64,000 bases of DNA from Flavobacterium sp. NG2 (GTDB taxonomy: Bacteria; Bacteroidota; Bacteroidia; Flavobacteriales; Flavobacteriaceae). The notes under the pieces are model-generated. The model ran no database searches, was not told the origin of the DNA, and saw nothing but the letters and a program-made list of their open reading frames with translations. Both the position numbers and the translations under genes were made by a program. Positions within the stretch are counted from its first letter, which is position 1. Every line of letters starts with the position of its first letter. The stretch is from NCBI RefSeq assembly GCF_034119845.1, contig NZ_CP139420.1:846001-910000 (forward strand), read 5' to 3'. Positions 1 to 9,076 of the stretch are shown in pieces.

Positions 1-1030
1 CATCTATTTTTTCACTTTTACTATTTGAAAGTTCGTAATATTTAATGGCTTTGGCCCATTCTTTTTTCGAATGGTAATATTTACCCACTTCTTTAGATAC
101 ATCTATCTCTGAATCAGCATCAAAATAACCAATAGCTTTCTCTACCTCTGATTCATACTGTGGATTTGAATTGACAAAAATTAAAAACTCATTGAAGATA
201 CGGTGTTTTATTTTGGAATCTATTTTGGCACTAGCCAAAACAATATTCATAGCCTTGACAGCTTTATCGCCATCTTTATTTTCTATATGGAATTTAAACA
301 AACTTACTTGCGCCCATTCCGATGTAGGTATTGCCGTTTCTAATTGTCGTGCAGTTTCCAAAACTTTATCAATCTCATTATTCTTGGAATAAAAGTAAAT
401 TAGATTGACATAATTAGATTCTTCCTTTGGATTTTTCTTGATTTGTTCCAATAAATTTTGAATCTCAGCATTTTGGTACTTTCCCTGTGATAAAATCTGG
501 ATTTTATAGGATTCACGTCGGTCTGACTTGCCAACGGTTTCATTTAGTTCATTAATTAATGCTAAGGCTTTATCAAATTGAGCCGTATTCATATACAAAG
601 AAGTTAAGTCTTCCTTGAATTTTGGATCAAAACTAATCAGCTTGTTAATCGTGGGAATGGCTCCCAAATAGTCTTTGGTTGCATAATTTACATCGTAAAT
701 ACCTATCCAAAACCATTTGTTAGTAGGGTCAATTTGGGTCGCTTTTTCAAAAGCTGTTTGGGCATTGCTATATTTTTTTAATGCCAAATAATTTTTCCCC
801 AATTCAAAGTGAACGGTCGCATTTTCAGGTTCTAATTTCAAACACTTTTCTAAAGCCAGAATGGCTTTGTCGTAATTTTCAATTCCCTTTTGCTTTAAGG
901 CTTCATAAAAATGATCCTGAAATTTGTCTTTATCAGTTTTAACGTAATCATTCTCAGTTTGTGCCAATGCAGTAGTAGCATTGCCAAGCAAAACCAAAAA
1001 CAACAGCGATAAAACCGATTTTCTTATCAT
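1..1030 (-). CDS. TPR-repeat exported protein, 3' end outside window
   Basis: The reading frame starts at the ATG at 1030 and stays open to the window edge, giving 343 codons without a stop. The first 24 residues form a Sec signal peptide (MIRKSVLSLL, hydrophobic core, then TALAQ). After that come repeated helix pairs with TPR-like spacing, for example around residues 45-90 (ILALEKCLKLEPENATVHFELGKNYLAL is typical in spacing). TPR proteins act as protein-protein scaffolds; the partner is unknown. It lies upstream of no gene in its own direction inside the window, and 220 bases separate it from the nucleotidyltransferase gene behind it. Exported TPR class is fairly sure; function is not known. 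Confidence 0.8.
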   Translation of the reverse strand, partial: MIRKSVLSLLFLVLLGNATTALAQTENDYVKTDKDKFQDHFYEALKQKGIENYDKAILALEKCLKLEPENATVHFELGKNYLALKKYSNAQTAFEKATQIDPTNKWFWIGIYDVNYATKDYLGAIPTINKLISFDPKFKEDLTSLYMNTAQFDKALALINELNETVGKSDRRESYKIQILSQGKYQNAEIQNLLEQIKKNPKEESNYVNLIYFYSKNNEIDKVLETARQLETAIPTSEWAQVSLFKFHIENKDGDKAVKAMNIVLASAKIDSKIKHRIFNEFLIFVNSNPQYESEVEKAIGYFDADSEIDVSKEVGKYYHSKKEWAKAIKYYELSNSKSEKID

Positions 1031-1249
1031 TTTTTTTAAAACCACAAATTACACAAATTATCACAAATCTTGTTGTCAATAAATTATAGCCACAGATTAA
1101 AAAGATTAACCTGTGGTCTTATTTTAAATCACAATTGTATAAATTGTTCTACAGTGTACAGCTTTGATTATCTAAACTAAGTAAAACGCCTACATTGAAA
1201 CTAAAAAACCTATGATTCTATGTGTTTAAAAAACACCTCAATAAAAAAA

Positions 1250-2266
1250 TTATTCTAAAACCGAATAATCTCCAATGCTTACACTAGTAAAATTTCCATC
1301 AAAGTTGACATGATTTCCAATCATAGCATAATCTAAATTGGCATTTTTAATATGAGCATGTGTTTGAATCAAGCTATTTTTAATCGTACTGTCGATTACA
1401 TGAGAACCTTTTCCTAAAGAAACATTTGGTCCCACAGTAGCATTGATTAAAACAACATCATCGCCAATAAAACAAGGTGGAATAATCGTCGCGTTTTCTA
1501 ATTTCGCATTCTGAGCGACTAAGTTTTCTCCATCAGCTTGTAAAAAACCAAGCATTCTAGAATTGGTTTCAACCGTAACATTTTTATTGCCACAATCCAT
1601 CCATTCGTCAACGCTTCCAGTTTTGAAAACTTTACCGTTTGCCATCATCGCTTTGATACCATCATTAATTTGGTATTCGCCACCATTTTGAATGTTGTTA
1701 TCCAAAACGCCTTGCAATTCTTTTTTCAAGTCCCCTACTTCTTTGAAATAGTAAATTCCAATAACGGCTCTATCGCTTACAAATTCTTTAGGTTTTTCAA
1801 CCAATTCAACGATTTCATTATTAGCATTTAATTTTACCACTCCATAAGCCTCTGGCTCATCGACTTGTTTTACCCAAATTACCGCATCAGCAGTAGGATC
1901 TAATTCAAAATCGGCTCTGATTAACGTATCTGCATAAGCAATTACAGCTGGACCTGATAAAGATTCTTTGGCACACATAATCGCATGACCAGTTCCAAGC
2001 GGTAAATCTTGACGGTAAATAGAAGCTCTTGCTCCTAAACCTGTTGCTAATTCTTCTAAGCTTTTGACAACGTCATCACCAAAAAAGGCAGGGTCACCCA
2101 ATACAAAAGCAATTTCTTCAATAGGCTCTTTTAATATTTTTGCGATATCCTCCACCAAACGGTGAACAATCGGTTTTCCAGCTACGGGAATTAAAGGCTT
2201 AGGTACTGTTAAACTATGTGGACGAAGACGTGAACCACGTCCTGCCATTGGAACTATTATTTTCAT
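1250..2266 (-). CDS. Sugar-phosphate nucleotidyltransferase (NDP-sugar pyrophosphorylase)
   Basis: 338 residues. Residues 1-230 form the NTP_transferase fold: the nucleotide-binding signature GRGSRLRP is at 9-16 and is followed by KPLIPVAGKP, the usual sugar-phosphate/NTP loop. The last 100 residues have hexapeptide-like repeats (ATIIPPCFIGDDVVL, ATVGPNVSL) that predict a left-handed beta helix. Such enzymes join a sugar 1-phosphate to an NTP to make an activated sugar for surface glycans. The sugar cannot be read from sequence. The gene follows dut and a flippase in the same direction, which fits a polysaccharide role. Not a GlmU: the acetyltransferase part is too short. Confidence 0.85.
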   Translation of the reverse strand: MKIIVPMAGRGSRLRPHSLTVPKPLIPVAGKPIVHRLVEDIAKILKEPIEEIAFVLGDPAFFGDDVVKSLEELATGLGARASIYRQDLPLGTGHAIMCAKESLSGPAVIAYADTLIRADFELDPTADAVIWVKQVDEPEAYGVVKLNANNEIVELVEKPKEFVSDRAVIGIYYFKEVGDLKKELQGVLDNNIQNGGEYQINDGIKAMMANGKVFKTGSVDEWMDCGNKNVTVETNSRMLGFLQADGENLVAQNAKLENATIIPPCFIGDDVVLINATVGPNVSLGKGSHVIDSTIKNSLIQTHAHIKNANLDYAMIGNHVNFDGNFTSVSIGDYSVLE

Positions 2267-2409
2267 TTTTTATTTTTATTTAAACACAAAGTTCGCAAAG
2301 TCCTTCGACAAGCTCAGGATGACATGCAAAATTCACGAAGGTTTTATTATATTATTTTATCTTTAAATTGATTGCTACCAAACTTCTTACTGCAACTGAA
2401 AACTACAAA

Positions 2410-2844
2410 CTATTTCACACCCGTACTTCCAAAACCACCAGCACCTCTTGAAGTCTCTGATAACTCTTCTACTGCTGTCCATTCTGCACGTTCATGTTTG
2501 GCAATAATCAACTGAGCTATGCGTTCTCCGTTTTGGATTTCAAAAGCTTGATTGGATAAATTAACCAAAATCACTCCTATTTCGCCACGGTAGTCTGCAT
2601 CTACAGTTCCAGGGCTATTAAGCACTGTAATTCCGTTTTTAAAGGCCAAACCACTTCTTGGTCTTACTTGTGCTTCGTAACCTATCGGCAATTCGATAAA
2701 AAGGCCTGTTTTAACTATGGTTCTTTCTAAAGGCTGTAATGTTATGCTCTCGGTCAAATTTGCTCTTAAATCCATTCCTGCTGAAGCGATGGTTTCATAG
2801 CTAGGCAAAGCGTGTTGGGATTTATTGATAATGTTTATTTTCAT
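2410..2844 (-). CDS. dut: dUTP diphosphatase
   Basis: 144 residues, normal length for trimeric dUTPase. All five family motifs are visible: AGMDLRA (22-28), RPRSGLA (61-67), [11 protein letters not shown] (79-89, with the catalytic Asp), GERIAQL (106-112) and the C-terminal [10 protein letters not shown] (133-142) that closes over the substrate. It hydrolyses dUTP to dUMP and pyrophosphate, keeping uracil out of DNA and feeding dTMP synthesis. Its ATG overlaps the stop of the flippase gene by four bases (ATGA), so the two are translationally coupled. Confidence 0.97.
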   Translation of the reverse strand: MKINIINKSQHALPSYETIASAGMDLRANLTESITLQPLERTIVKTGLFIELPIGYEAQVRPRSGLAFKNGITVLNSPGTVDADYRGEIGVILVNLSNQAFEIQNGERIAQLIIAKHERAEWTAVEELSETSRGAGGFGSTGVK

Positions 2845-4313
2845 TCCGATTTAGTTTTTCGATTCAAAATAGAGGTTAATGTTTCTTTTTCGTTGTAATA
2901 AATAAAATATAAGAATACGAGTAACAATGCTATACCTACAAAATAATTTTCTCTAAACTTATAAAAAGAAAGCACTGAAAAAAAGATGGACAAGCCTAAA
3001 TAACTACCAATTTTTTTCATGTCATAGGGTATCGGATAATATTTATTTCCCAAATAATAAGAAATTGTCATCATACTTCCATATGCACCAATTGTCGCAA
3101 TTGCCGAACCATAATAACTCATAGATGGAATTAAAAGAAAATTCAGAATCAAGGTGATGATGGCACCCGTTATTGAGATATAAGCACCAATATAGGTTTT
3201 GTCTATTAATTTGTACCAAACTGAAAGATTAGTATAAATCCCTAAAAAGAAGTTAGCCAAAATAATTAGTGGAACCACTTTCATTGCAACCCAATACGAA
3301 GAATCGCGAATCATCAAGAATTTAAACAAGTCGGCAAAAACGATTACTGTCAAAAGAATAAACGAACCAAAAATGACAAAATACTTGGTAACCATAGCAT
3401 AAGTATGTGGTGCGTTTTTATCAGAGGCATGACTAAAGAAGAATGGCTCAATTCCTAAGGTATAAGCCGTGCGATATAAAACCATAAATAAGCCTAATTT
3501 ATAACAAGCAGAATACACCCCTACTTCGGCCTCTGCAATTTTAGCAGGAAGTAATTTGGCTAACAAAATCTTATCAAATTGCTCGTTGATAGCAAAAGCA
3601 ATTCCTGCGACCATAATTGGCAATCCATAACGCAACATTTTTTTCCAAAGGCTAAAATCAAATTTCCATTTTAAGAAAACATAATCAGGAGATAAAATAA
3701 CAAATGTTAGTAAGCTAGCGATAATATTGGCTAGAAAAATATAACCAATTTCGAAGTTATCTATATATAATGAACTTACAAAACTCTTTGGATTTGATTG
3801 AATTAATTTTGGAAAATACAACAAGAATAAAACACTCAAAATTAGATTAACCAAAACATTTCCAATTTTGATCATCGCATATACCATTGGTTTCTGATAA
3901 GCTCTTAATTTTGAAAAAGGGATAATTACCAAAGCATCAAGTGCTAAAATCCATATGGTATAAGTAATGTATTGTGAATCAATCCCAGACCAATCGGCTA
4001 AAGTAGTTCGGAATAAAAGCGCTATAAATAAGAAAACAATCGTAGTCCAAAAAATTGAAATCATGGATGTTTCAATAACTGACCTCTTATTGGTTTCATT
4101 GTTATAAAACCTAAAAAATGCGGTTTCCATACCATAAGCCAGAATAACATTGAAAAATATCATCCAAGCAAAAATAATTGACACTTTACCGTACTCGGCT
4201 TTAGGGAGTAAATTAGTATAAAGAGGAACTAATAAAAAACTAAACATCCTTGGCAACACTGTTGCCAAACCATAAATCGCTGTTTGTTTAAAAAGTTTTT
4301 TATATAATCCCAA
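2841..4313 (-). CDS. Polysaccharide flippase (Wzx/MATE-like, oligosaccharide exporter)
   Basis: 490 residues with about 14 hydrophobic segments spread over the whole length, beginning with [20 protein letters not shown], the usual N-terminus of Bacteroidota polysaccharide biosynthesis flippases. These move undecaprenyl-linked sugar units across the inner membrane. The gene is first in a tight set with dut (4-base overlap) and the nucleotidyltransferase. A second, different flippase lies in the glycan locus at the right end of the window. Substrate unknown. Confidence 0.88.
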   Translation of the reverse strand: MGLYKKLFKQTAIYGLATVLPRMFSFLLVPLYTNLLPKAEYGKVSIIFAWMIFFNVILAYGMETAFFRFYNNETNKRSVIETSMISIFWTTIVFLFIALLFRTTLADWSGIDSQYITYTIWILALDALVIIPFSKLRAYQKPMVYAMIKIGNVLVNLILSVLFLLYFPKLIQSNPKSFVSSLYIDNFEIGYIFLANIIASLLTFVILSPDYVFLKWKFDFSLWKKMLRYGLPIMVAGIAFAINEQFDKILLAKLLPAKIAEAEVGVYSACYKLGLFMVLYRTAYTLGIEPFFFSHASDKNAPHTYAMVTKYFVIFGSFILLTVIVFADLFKFLMIRDSSYWVAMKVVPLIILANFFLGIYTNLSVWYKLIDKTYIGAYISITGAIITLILNFLLIPSMSYYGSAIATIGAYGSMMTISYYLGNKYYPIPYDMKKIGSYLGLSIFFSVLSFYKFRENYFVGIALLLVFLYFIYYNEKETLTSILNRKTKSE

Positions 4314-4460
4314 AATGGTTACCTATTTATTTTAAAAAGCAAAAATAACCATTTCTTTGGTTTAATCATCCTAGCAAAGAGAATCATTAGTTATCTTTTT
4401 TTATTATGAGCATAAAAAGATTTAAAAATATAATTTCAAAAAGCGATAAGACTAAATACA

Positions 4461-4490
4461 ATAAAAGTCTAATTTAAATTAGACTTTTAT
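4461..4490. terminator. Perfect 30-bp palindrome over the end of the DUF547 remnant
   Basis: Positions 4461-4475 are the exact reverse complement of 4476-4490 (arm ATAAAAGTCTAATTT). As RNA it folds into a long AU-rich hairpin with U-rich flanks. The last codons and the stop of the truncated DUF547 gene lie inside it, which is unusual. It probably stops transcription in the minus direction. Confidence 0.55.
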
Positions 4491-4896
4491 TACGGTTTTT
4501 ATATAGTTGATCTTTAATCGTTTTATCTGGTTTTTCAATGGCCACTTGTTTGATAAATGGCGATTTAAAAAAACTAAACATTTTAAGATAATCATTAATA
4601 GGATTGACTTTTATGATTTTATTCTCAATATCGTTTAATGAAATATGATTGTAACCGATACGGACTCTTTTTACTTTAAATGAATTCTTATCAAGACCTC
4701 TTTCTTCCTCTAGTAAAAGCAAATAGGCATTATAAATATTAATCCAAAACGTTTTTTTCAACTCGTCATTATATAAATACTTATTTAAACGATTGGCTCT
4801 AATAAAATATAATTCTCTTCTCAACTCTTTAGTGTCTTGACCAGACTTAAGATTATTTAATATTTTTTCCGAAAGTTCTAGTGGGTAATTATTCAT
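4474..4896 (-). pseudogene. Truncated DUF547 protein
   Basis: 140 residues. The stretch KTFWINIYNAYLLLL (about 48-62) and ISLNDIENKIIKV (about 84-96) match the core of DUF547, where FWxNxYNA and LSLDDIE are hallmarks. Family members continue past this point with a segment containing DxRIHFALNCGxxSCPP; here the sequence instead ends in IKDQLYKNRNKSLI inside a perfect palindrome. None of the missing part can be found downstream in any frame. I infer a 3' truncation, so the product may be non-functional. DUF547 has no firmly known activity. The ATG at 4896 is the only good start. Confidence 0.6.
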
Positions 4897-5012
4897 ACTA
4901 TTTCAGGTTAAATTCGGGCGAATGTATAAAAAAATAACATTACAACAACAATATCATAATACAATTAGCCAAAATCATAAATTTTTCTAAAAAAATACTT
5001 ATAAATACAGCA

Positions 5013-5040
5013 CAAAAAAAAGCCACATCTAAATGTGGCT
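5013..5040 (-). terminator. Rho-independent terminator after atpG
   Basis: Stem AGCCACAT (5021-5028) pairs with ATGTGGCT (5033-5040), loop of four, followed on the minus strand by a run of eight T (5013-5020). It lies 24 bases past the atpG stop and closes the ATP synthase operon, so atpD/atpC are not co-transcribed downstream. Confidence 0.85.
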
Positions 5041-5064
5041 TTAATTAAAATATAGAAAATAAAA

Positions 5065-5925
5065 TTATCCGTTCAAAGCTTCAGCTCCACCAACAATCTC
5101 AAGGATCTCATTAGTAATAGCAGCTTGACGTGCTTTGTTATACGTTAATTTCAATTGATTTCTTAATTCAGTTGCATTATCAGTTGCTTTATGCATTGCA
5201 GTCATACGAGCTCCATGTTCAGAAGCAAATGAATCACGGATTCCTTTGTATAATTGTGTTTTCAACGATTTAGGAATCAAAGTCAATACAATTTCTTCTT
5301 TTGAAGGTTCAAAGATATAATCAGCTGGTGCAATGTTTAAATCTGATTTTACTGGTGCCAAAGGCAAGAACTGCTCAGTTTGAACAATTTGTGTAGCTGC
5401 ATTTTTAAATTGATTGTAAATCAATTCAATCTTATCATACTCTCCAGAAACAAACTTTTGAGTTAAAGTATCAGCAATAGTTGCCACATTATCAAAGGTC
5501 AAGTCATCAAAAACACTACTTTGATTATCAATAACCGAACCTGTTTTACCTAAAACATCGTTTCCTTTTTTACCAATAGCAAAAAAATCAACCTGTTTTC
5601 CAGCATAATATTCAGCACGGTTTTTAGCCTCCTTAATTACATTAGTATTAAAAGCACCACATAAACCTCTATTTGAAGTTATAGCAACAATTAATACTTT
5701 TTTTACTTCACGTTGTGTCGTAAATTCACCTCCAGCATTACCATCTAGAGTAGCAGAAAGGCTTTGTAATAATTCAGTTAATTTTTCGGCATAAGGGCGC
5801 ATTGCAGTGATTGCATCTTGTGCTTTCTTTAGCTTTGCTGCAGAAACCATTTTCATTGCCGATGTAATTTGCATCGTAGATGAAACGGAAGTAATTCTAT
5901 TACGGATTTCCTTTAAATTTGCCAT
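5065..5925 (-). CDS. atpG: F1Fo ATP synthase gamma subunit
   Basis: 286 residues. The N-terminus MANLKEIRNRITSVSSTMQI and the C-terminal helix with RNQLKLTYNKARQAAITNEI are the two shaft helices that form the central rotor stalk of F1. The middle Rossmann-like domain contains TSNRGLCGAFNTNV (about 83-96), a strong family signature. Gamma turns inside the alpha3beta3 ring. It is the last gene of the atpBEFHAG series, 80 bases after atpA, and is followed by a clear terminator. Confidence 0.97.
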   Translation of the reverse strand: MANLKEIRNRITSVSSTMQITSAMKMVSAAKLKKAQDAITAMRPYAEKLTELLQSLSATLDGNAGGEFTTQREVKKVLIVAITSNRGLCGAFNTNVIKEAKNRAEYYAGKQVDFFAIGKKGNDVLGKTGSVIDNQSSVFDDLTFDNVATIADTLTQKFVSGEYDKIELIYNQFKNAATQIVQTEQFLPLAPVKSDLNIAPADYIFEPSKEEIVLTLIPKSLKTQLYKGIRDSFASEHGARMTAMHKATDNATELRNQLKLTYNKARQAAITNEILEIVGGAEALNG

Positions 5926-5951
5926 GTTTATTGTATTAAGATTTAAGTATC

Positions 5952-5990
5952 AAGTATTAAGTATCGCGATAATCTTGATACTTAATACTT
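5952..5990. repeat. Inverted repeat between atpA and atpG
   Basis: AAGTATTAAGTATC (5952-5965) is the exact reverse complement of 5977-5990, with an 11-base loop; a partial extra AAGTATC copy lies just before it. It sits in the 80-base spacer inside the ATP synthase operon and could act as an RNA-processing or stability hairpin. No T run follows on the minus strand, so it is not an obvious terminator. Confidence 0.5.
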
Positions 5991-6005
5991 TTCACTTAGT
6001 ACTTT

Positions 6006-7583
6006 TTAGTTATATTTTGCTGATACTTCTTTTGCTACAGTTTCGATTACATCTGTAATTTCATCTGTTAATTTACCTGCTTTTAAAGCATCAAGAGTAG
6101 CTCTGTGTTTGTTGTTCAAGAATGATAAAAAGTCTTTTTCAAATTCTTTTACTTTGTTCACAGGAACATTTCTCAATAAGTTTTTAGAACCAGCGTAAAT
6201 AATAGCAACTTGGTCTTCAACAGTATAAGGGTCATTTAAACCTTGTTTCAAGATTTCAACGTTTCTTTTTCCTTTTTCAATTACGTTCAAAGTAACAGCA
6301 TCAAGGTCAGAACCAAACTTAGCAAACGCTTCCAATTCACGGAATTGAGCTTGATCTAGTTTTAAAGTACCAGATACTTTTTTCATTGATTTAATTTGAG
6401 CGTTACCACCCACACGAGATACCGAAATACCTACGTTAATCGCTGGACGAACTCCCGAGTTAAACAAATCTCCATCCAAGAAAATTTGACCATCTGTAAT
6501 CGAAATTACGTTTGTTGGGATATAAGCAGAAACGTCACCAGCTTGAGTTTCGATAATTGGTAAAGCTGTTAATGAACCACCACCTTTAACGATTCCTTTG
6601 ATAGAATCTGGTAAATCATTCATGTTTTTAGCAATTCCGTCATCAGCAATTACTTTACAAGCACGCTCTAATAAACGAGAGTGTAAGTAGAAAACGTCAC
6701 CAGGGTAAGCCTCACGTCCTGGAGGTCTTCTTAATAAAAGAGACACCTCACGGTAAGCTACCGCTTGTTTAGATAAATCATCATAAACAATTAATGCTGG
6801 ACGACCTGAATCTCTAAAGTACTCACCAATTGCAGCACCTGCGAAAGGAGCGTACACTTGCATTGGAGCTGGATCAGAAGCATTAGCAGCAACGATTACA
6901 GTATAAGCCATTGCACCTTTTTCTTCTAACATTTTAGCAATACCTGCTACTGTAGAAGCTTTTTGTCCAATCGCTACATAGATACAGAAAACTGGTTTCC
7001 CTGCATCATAAAATTCTTTTTGATTTAAGATGGTATCGATACAAACTGTTGATTTACCAGTTTGACGGTCACCAATAACAAGCTCACGTTGTCCACGACC
7101 TACAGGAATCATCGCATCAACTGCTTTTACACCTGTTTGTAATGGCTCAGTTACTGGCTGACGAAATACAACACCAGGAGCTTTTCTTTCTAATGGCATT
7201 TCGTATAAGTCTCCACCGATAGGACCTTTTCCATCAATTGGAAAACCTAAAGTGTTTACTACACGTCCTACCATTTGCTCTCCAACTTTAAGAGAAGCGA
7301 TACGTTGTGTTCTTTTTGCAGTTGAACCTTCTTTGATACCAGTTGATGGTCCTAAAAGTACCACACCTACGTTATCTTCTTCAAGATTCAATACAATAGC
7401 CTCAAGACCATTTTCAAATTCTACCAACTCTCCATATTGAACATTAGAAAGCCCGTAAATACGAGCAATACCATCTCCAACTTGAAGTACGGTTCCTACT
7501 TCCTCTAGCGTAGCGCCAGATTCAAAACCTTCTACTTGCTTTCTTAATATTGCTGAAATTTCAGCAGGTTTGATTTCCGCCAT
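6006..7583 (-). CDS. atpA: F1Fo ATP synthase alpha subunit
   Basis: 525 residues, slightly longer than the E. coli protein. The nucleotide-binding loop GDRQTGKST is at 171-179, and the signature [14 protein letters not shown] lies near 385. Alpha carries the non-catalytic nucleotide sites and alternates with beta in the F1 head. In the window only alpha, gamma, delta, a, b and c are present; the beta partner must be encoded elsewhere. It follows atpH after 38 bases and is in the same operon. Confidence 0.98.
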   Translation of the reverse strand: MAEIKPAEISAILRKQVEGFESGATLEEVGTVLQVGDGIARIYGLSNVQYGELVEFENGLEAIVLNLEEDNVGVVLLGPSTGIKEGSTAKRTQRIASLKVGEQMVGRVVNTLGFPIDGKGPIGGDLYEMPLERKAPGVVFRQPVTEPLQTGVKAVDAMIPVGRGQRELVIGDRQTGKSTVCIDTILNQKEFYDAGKPVFCIYVAIGQKASTVAGIAKMLEEKGAMAYTVIVAANASDPAPMQVYAPFAGAAIGEYFRDSGRPALIVYDDLSKQAVAYREVSLLLRRPPGREAYPGDVFYLHSRLLERACKVIADDGIAKNMNDLPDSIKGIVKGGGSLTALPIIETQAGDVSAYIPTNVISITDGQIFLDGDLFNSGVRPAINVGISVSRVGGNAQIKSMKKVSGTLKLDQAQFRELEAFAKFGSDLDAVTLNVIEKGKRNVEILKQGLNDPYTVEDQVAIIYAGSKNLLRNVPVNKVKEFEKDFLSFLNNKHRATLDALKAGKLTDEITDVIETVAKEVSAKYN

Positions 7584-7621
7584 CTTAATTTATAATTTAG
7601 ACACTTAAATGTGCAATAAAA

Positions 7622-8155
7622 CTAGTTACTTAACTCTCTTTTTAATACTTGTAATCTGTTAGCTATCGAAGCATTGTATTGCTGATCGCCTATTCTTAAG
7701 ATAAAACCTCCAATGATAGAAGGATCTATATTACTTTCAATTGCAATTTTTTTATCCGAAAGTGTCGCAATTTTAGCTAAAACTTTAGCTTCAAGGGCTA
7801 CATCCATTGGAAAAGCAGTAGTTACTTTTACTACTTGTACACCAATGCTTTCATCATATAATCTGCTAAATTCTTGAGCAACTGCTCCTAGAATTTCAAA
7901 TCTTTTGTTTTCAAATAACAAATGAAATAAGCCTTTAGTTACTCCATTAACATCAGCGAAAACTTCTAATAATACTGATTCTTTTACATCAACAGTAGTA
8001 GTAGGGTTTTGAATAAAAGTACTCAATTCCAAATTACTTTCGATTGTTGAAGCAATAGATTTCATATCCTTATTAACTACATCGGCAATACCTATTGAGT
8101 TTGCTAAGTCTAAAATCGCTTTTGCATAACGAATTGCTGCTCTTGTACTTGCCAT
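7622..8155 (-). CDS. atpH: F1Fo ATP synthase delta subunit
   Basis: 177 residues, usual length. The N-terminus STRAAIRYAKAILDLA is the conserved start of the OSCP/delta helical domain, and the C-terminal IDPSIIGGFILRIGDQQYNAS (split here as IDPSIIGGF and LRIGDQQYNAS) is the family signature. Delta caps the F1 head and holds the peripheral stalk made of b subunits. It begins five bases after the atpF stop codon, as expected in a tight operon. Confidence 0.95.
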   Translation of the reverse strand: MASTRAAIRYAKAILDLANSIGIADVVNKDMKSIASTIESNLELSTFIQNPTTTVDVKESVLLEVFADVNGVTKGLFHLLFENKRFEILGAVAQEFSRLYDESIGVQVVKVTTAFPMDVALEAKVLAKIATLSDKKIAIESNIDPSIIGGFILRIGDQQYNASIANRLQVLKRELSN

Positions 8156-8160
8156 AATGA

Positions 8161-8661
8161 TTAGTTTATCTTTACATCACCTAACATTTTCTCAACTAAT
8201 TTAGTTTGAGCTTCTTTGTTAGATAATTCATCTTTCAATAATTTCTCTGCAATGTTCAACGATAAAGTTGAAACTTGTAGTTTCAATTCAGCCATAGCTG
8301 CATTTTTTTCACTTTCAATAGCTGATTTTGCTTGCTCAATCATCTTAAGACCTTGTGCTTGCGCTTCAGATTTTGCATCTGCAACCATTTTCTCCTTCAT
8401 TTCGCGAGCATCTTTAAGCATGTTGTCACGCTCAAGTCTTGCTTCTTGCAATATACGTTGGTTATCAGCTTGCAAATTTTGCATTTCTTGTCTTGCGTTT
8501 TCAGCAGACAGTAATGCATTTTTAATTCCCTCTTCTCTTTCGTTTACAGCATCAAGAATTGGCTTCCACGCGAATTTTTTTAACAAAAGTATTAATCCAA
8601 CAAATATTAAAATTTGCCAAAAAAACAAACCAAACTCAAACTGATTTATTAACTTTTCCAT
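8161..8661 (-). CDS. atpF: F1Fo ATP synthase b subunit
   Basis: 166 residues. One membrane segment at about 10-28 (FGLFFWQILIFVGLILLL) is followed by a long charged helix, residues 35-150, rich in A, E, K and Q, which predicts the peripheral-stalk coiled coil. The pattern KKFAWKPILDAVNEREEGI after the membrane helix is typical. Two copies form the stator stalk between subunit a and delta. A hairpin with a T run precedes the gene on the transcript, between atpE and atpF. Confidence 0.95.
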   Translation of the reverse strand: MEKLINQFEFGLFFWQILIFVGLILLLKKFAWKPILDAVNEREEGIKNALLSAENARQEMQNLQADNQRILQEARLERDNMLKDAREMKEKMVADAKSEAQAQGLKMIEQAKSAIESEKNAAMAELKLQVSTLSLNIAEKLLKDELSNKEAQTKLVEKMLGDVKIN

Positions 8662-8732
8662 TGTATATAAGTATAAATTTTATATTCTGATTTTGAACTA
8701 ATTGCAAATATGCAATCTAATGTTTTAATTTT

Positions 8733-8768
8733 AAAAACAATAGTTACAACCAACCGTTGCAACTATTG
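8733..8768 (-). terminator. Intra-operon hairpin with T run after atpE (attenuator candidate)
   Basis: On the minus strand CAATAGTTGCAAC (8768-8756) pairs over 13 bases with GTTGTAACTATTG (8750-8738), one pair being a G-U wobble, and five T follow. It looks like a partial terminator or mRNA-end stabiliser located 15 bases after the c-subunit stop. Inference: it would raise atpE transcript over downstream genes, matching the many c copies per complex. Confidence 0.6.
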
Positions 8769-8783
8769 CCTTTTGTGTTTTAA

Positions 8784-8975
8784 TTAAGATGCGAATAACG
8801 CAGCGAAACCAATACCCTCAATAAGTGCAGCTGCAATAAGCATAGCTGTTTGGATTTTTCCTGAAGCTTCTGGTTGACGAGCAATAGCGTCCATTGCTGA
8901 ACTACCAATTTTACCAATACCTAAACCTGCTCCGATAACGATTAATCCAGCTCCAATAATTTGTGGAATTTCCAT
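8784..8975 (-). CDS. atpE: F1Fo ATP synthase c subunit
   Basis: 63 residues, shorter than most c subunits. Two membrane helices (about 4-30 and 41-62) flank the polar loop ARQPE (32-36). The ion-carrying carboxylate is Glu53 in ALIEGIGFAAL. The first helix has none of the polar residues usually seen in sodium-binding rings, so proton coupling is likely. c subunits form the rotating ring in the membrane. The gene lies between atpB and atpF, with a hairpin plus T run directly after it. Confidence 0.96.
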   Translation of the reverse strand: MEIPQIIGAGLIVIGAGLGIGKIGSSAMDAIARQPEASGKIQTAMLIAAALIEGIGFAALFAS

Positions 8976-9076
8976 GATATATATATTAAAAATTAAACAT
9001 TCAATTTATAGTTTAATCGGTTATTTGCTTAATCGGTTAAATTGATTCGACAAATAAACAGTTAAACAGTTAACTA

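Noticed and set aside
171..392. Plus-strand 73-residue frame
   Set aside because: It lies inside the TPR gene on the other strand, which has a signal peptide and repeat pattern.
1079..1115. Hairpin CCACAG...CTGTGG as terminator
   Set aside because: No T run on either side; similar phrases are scattered in flavobacterial intergenic DNA.
4474..4896. Treating the short DUF547 gene as the atpC/epsilon subunit because of its place after atpG
   Set aside because: Sequence has FWxNxYNA and ISLNDIE motifs, not the epsilon fold; separated from atpG by a terminator.
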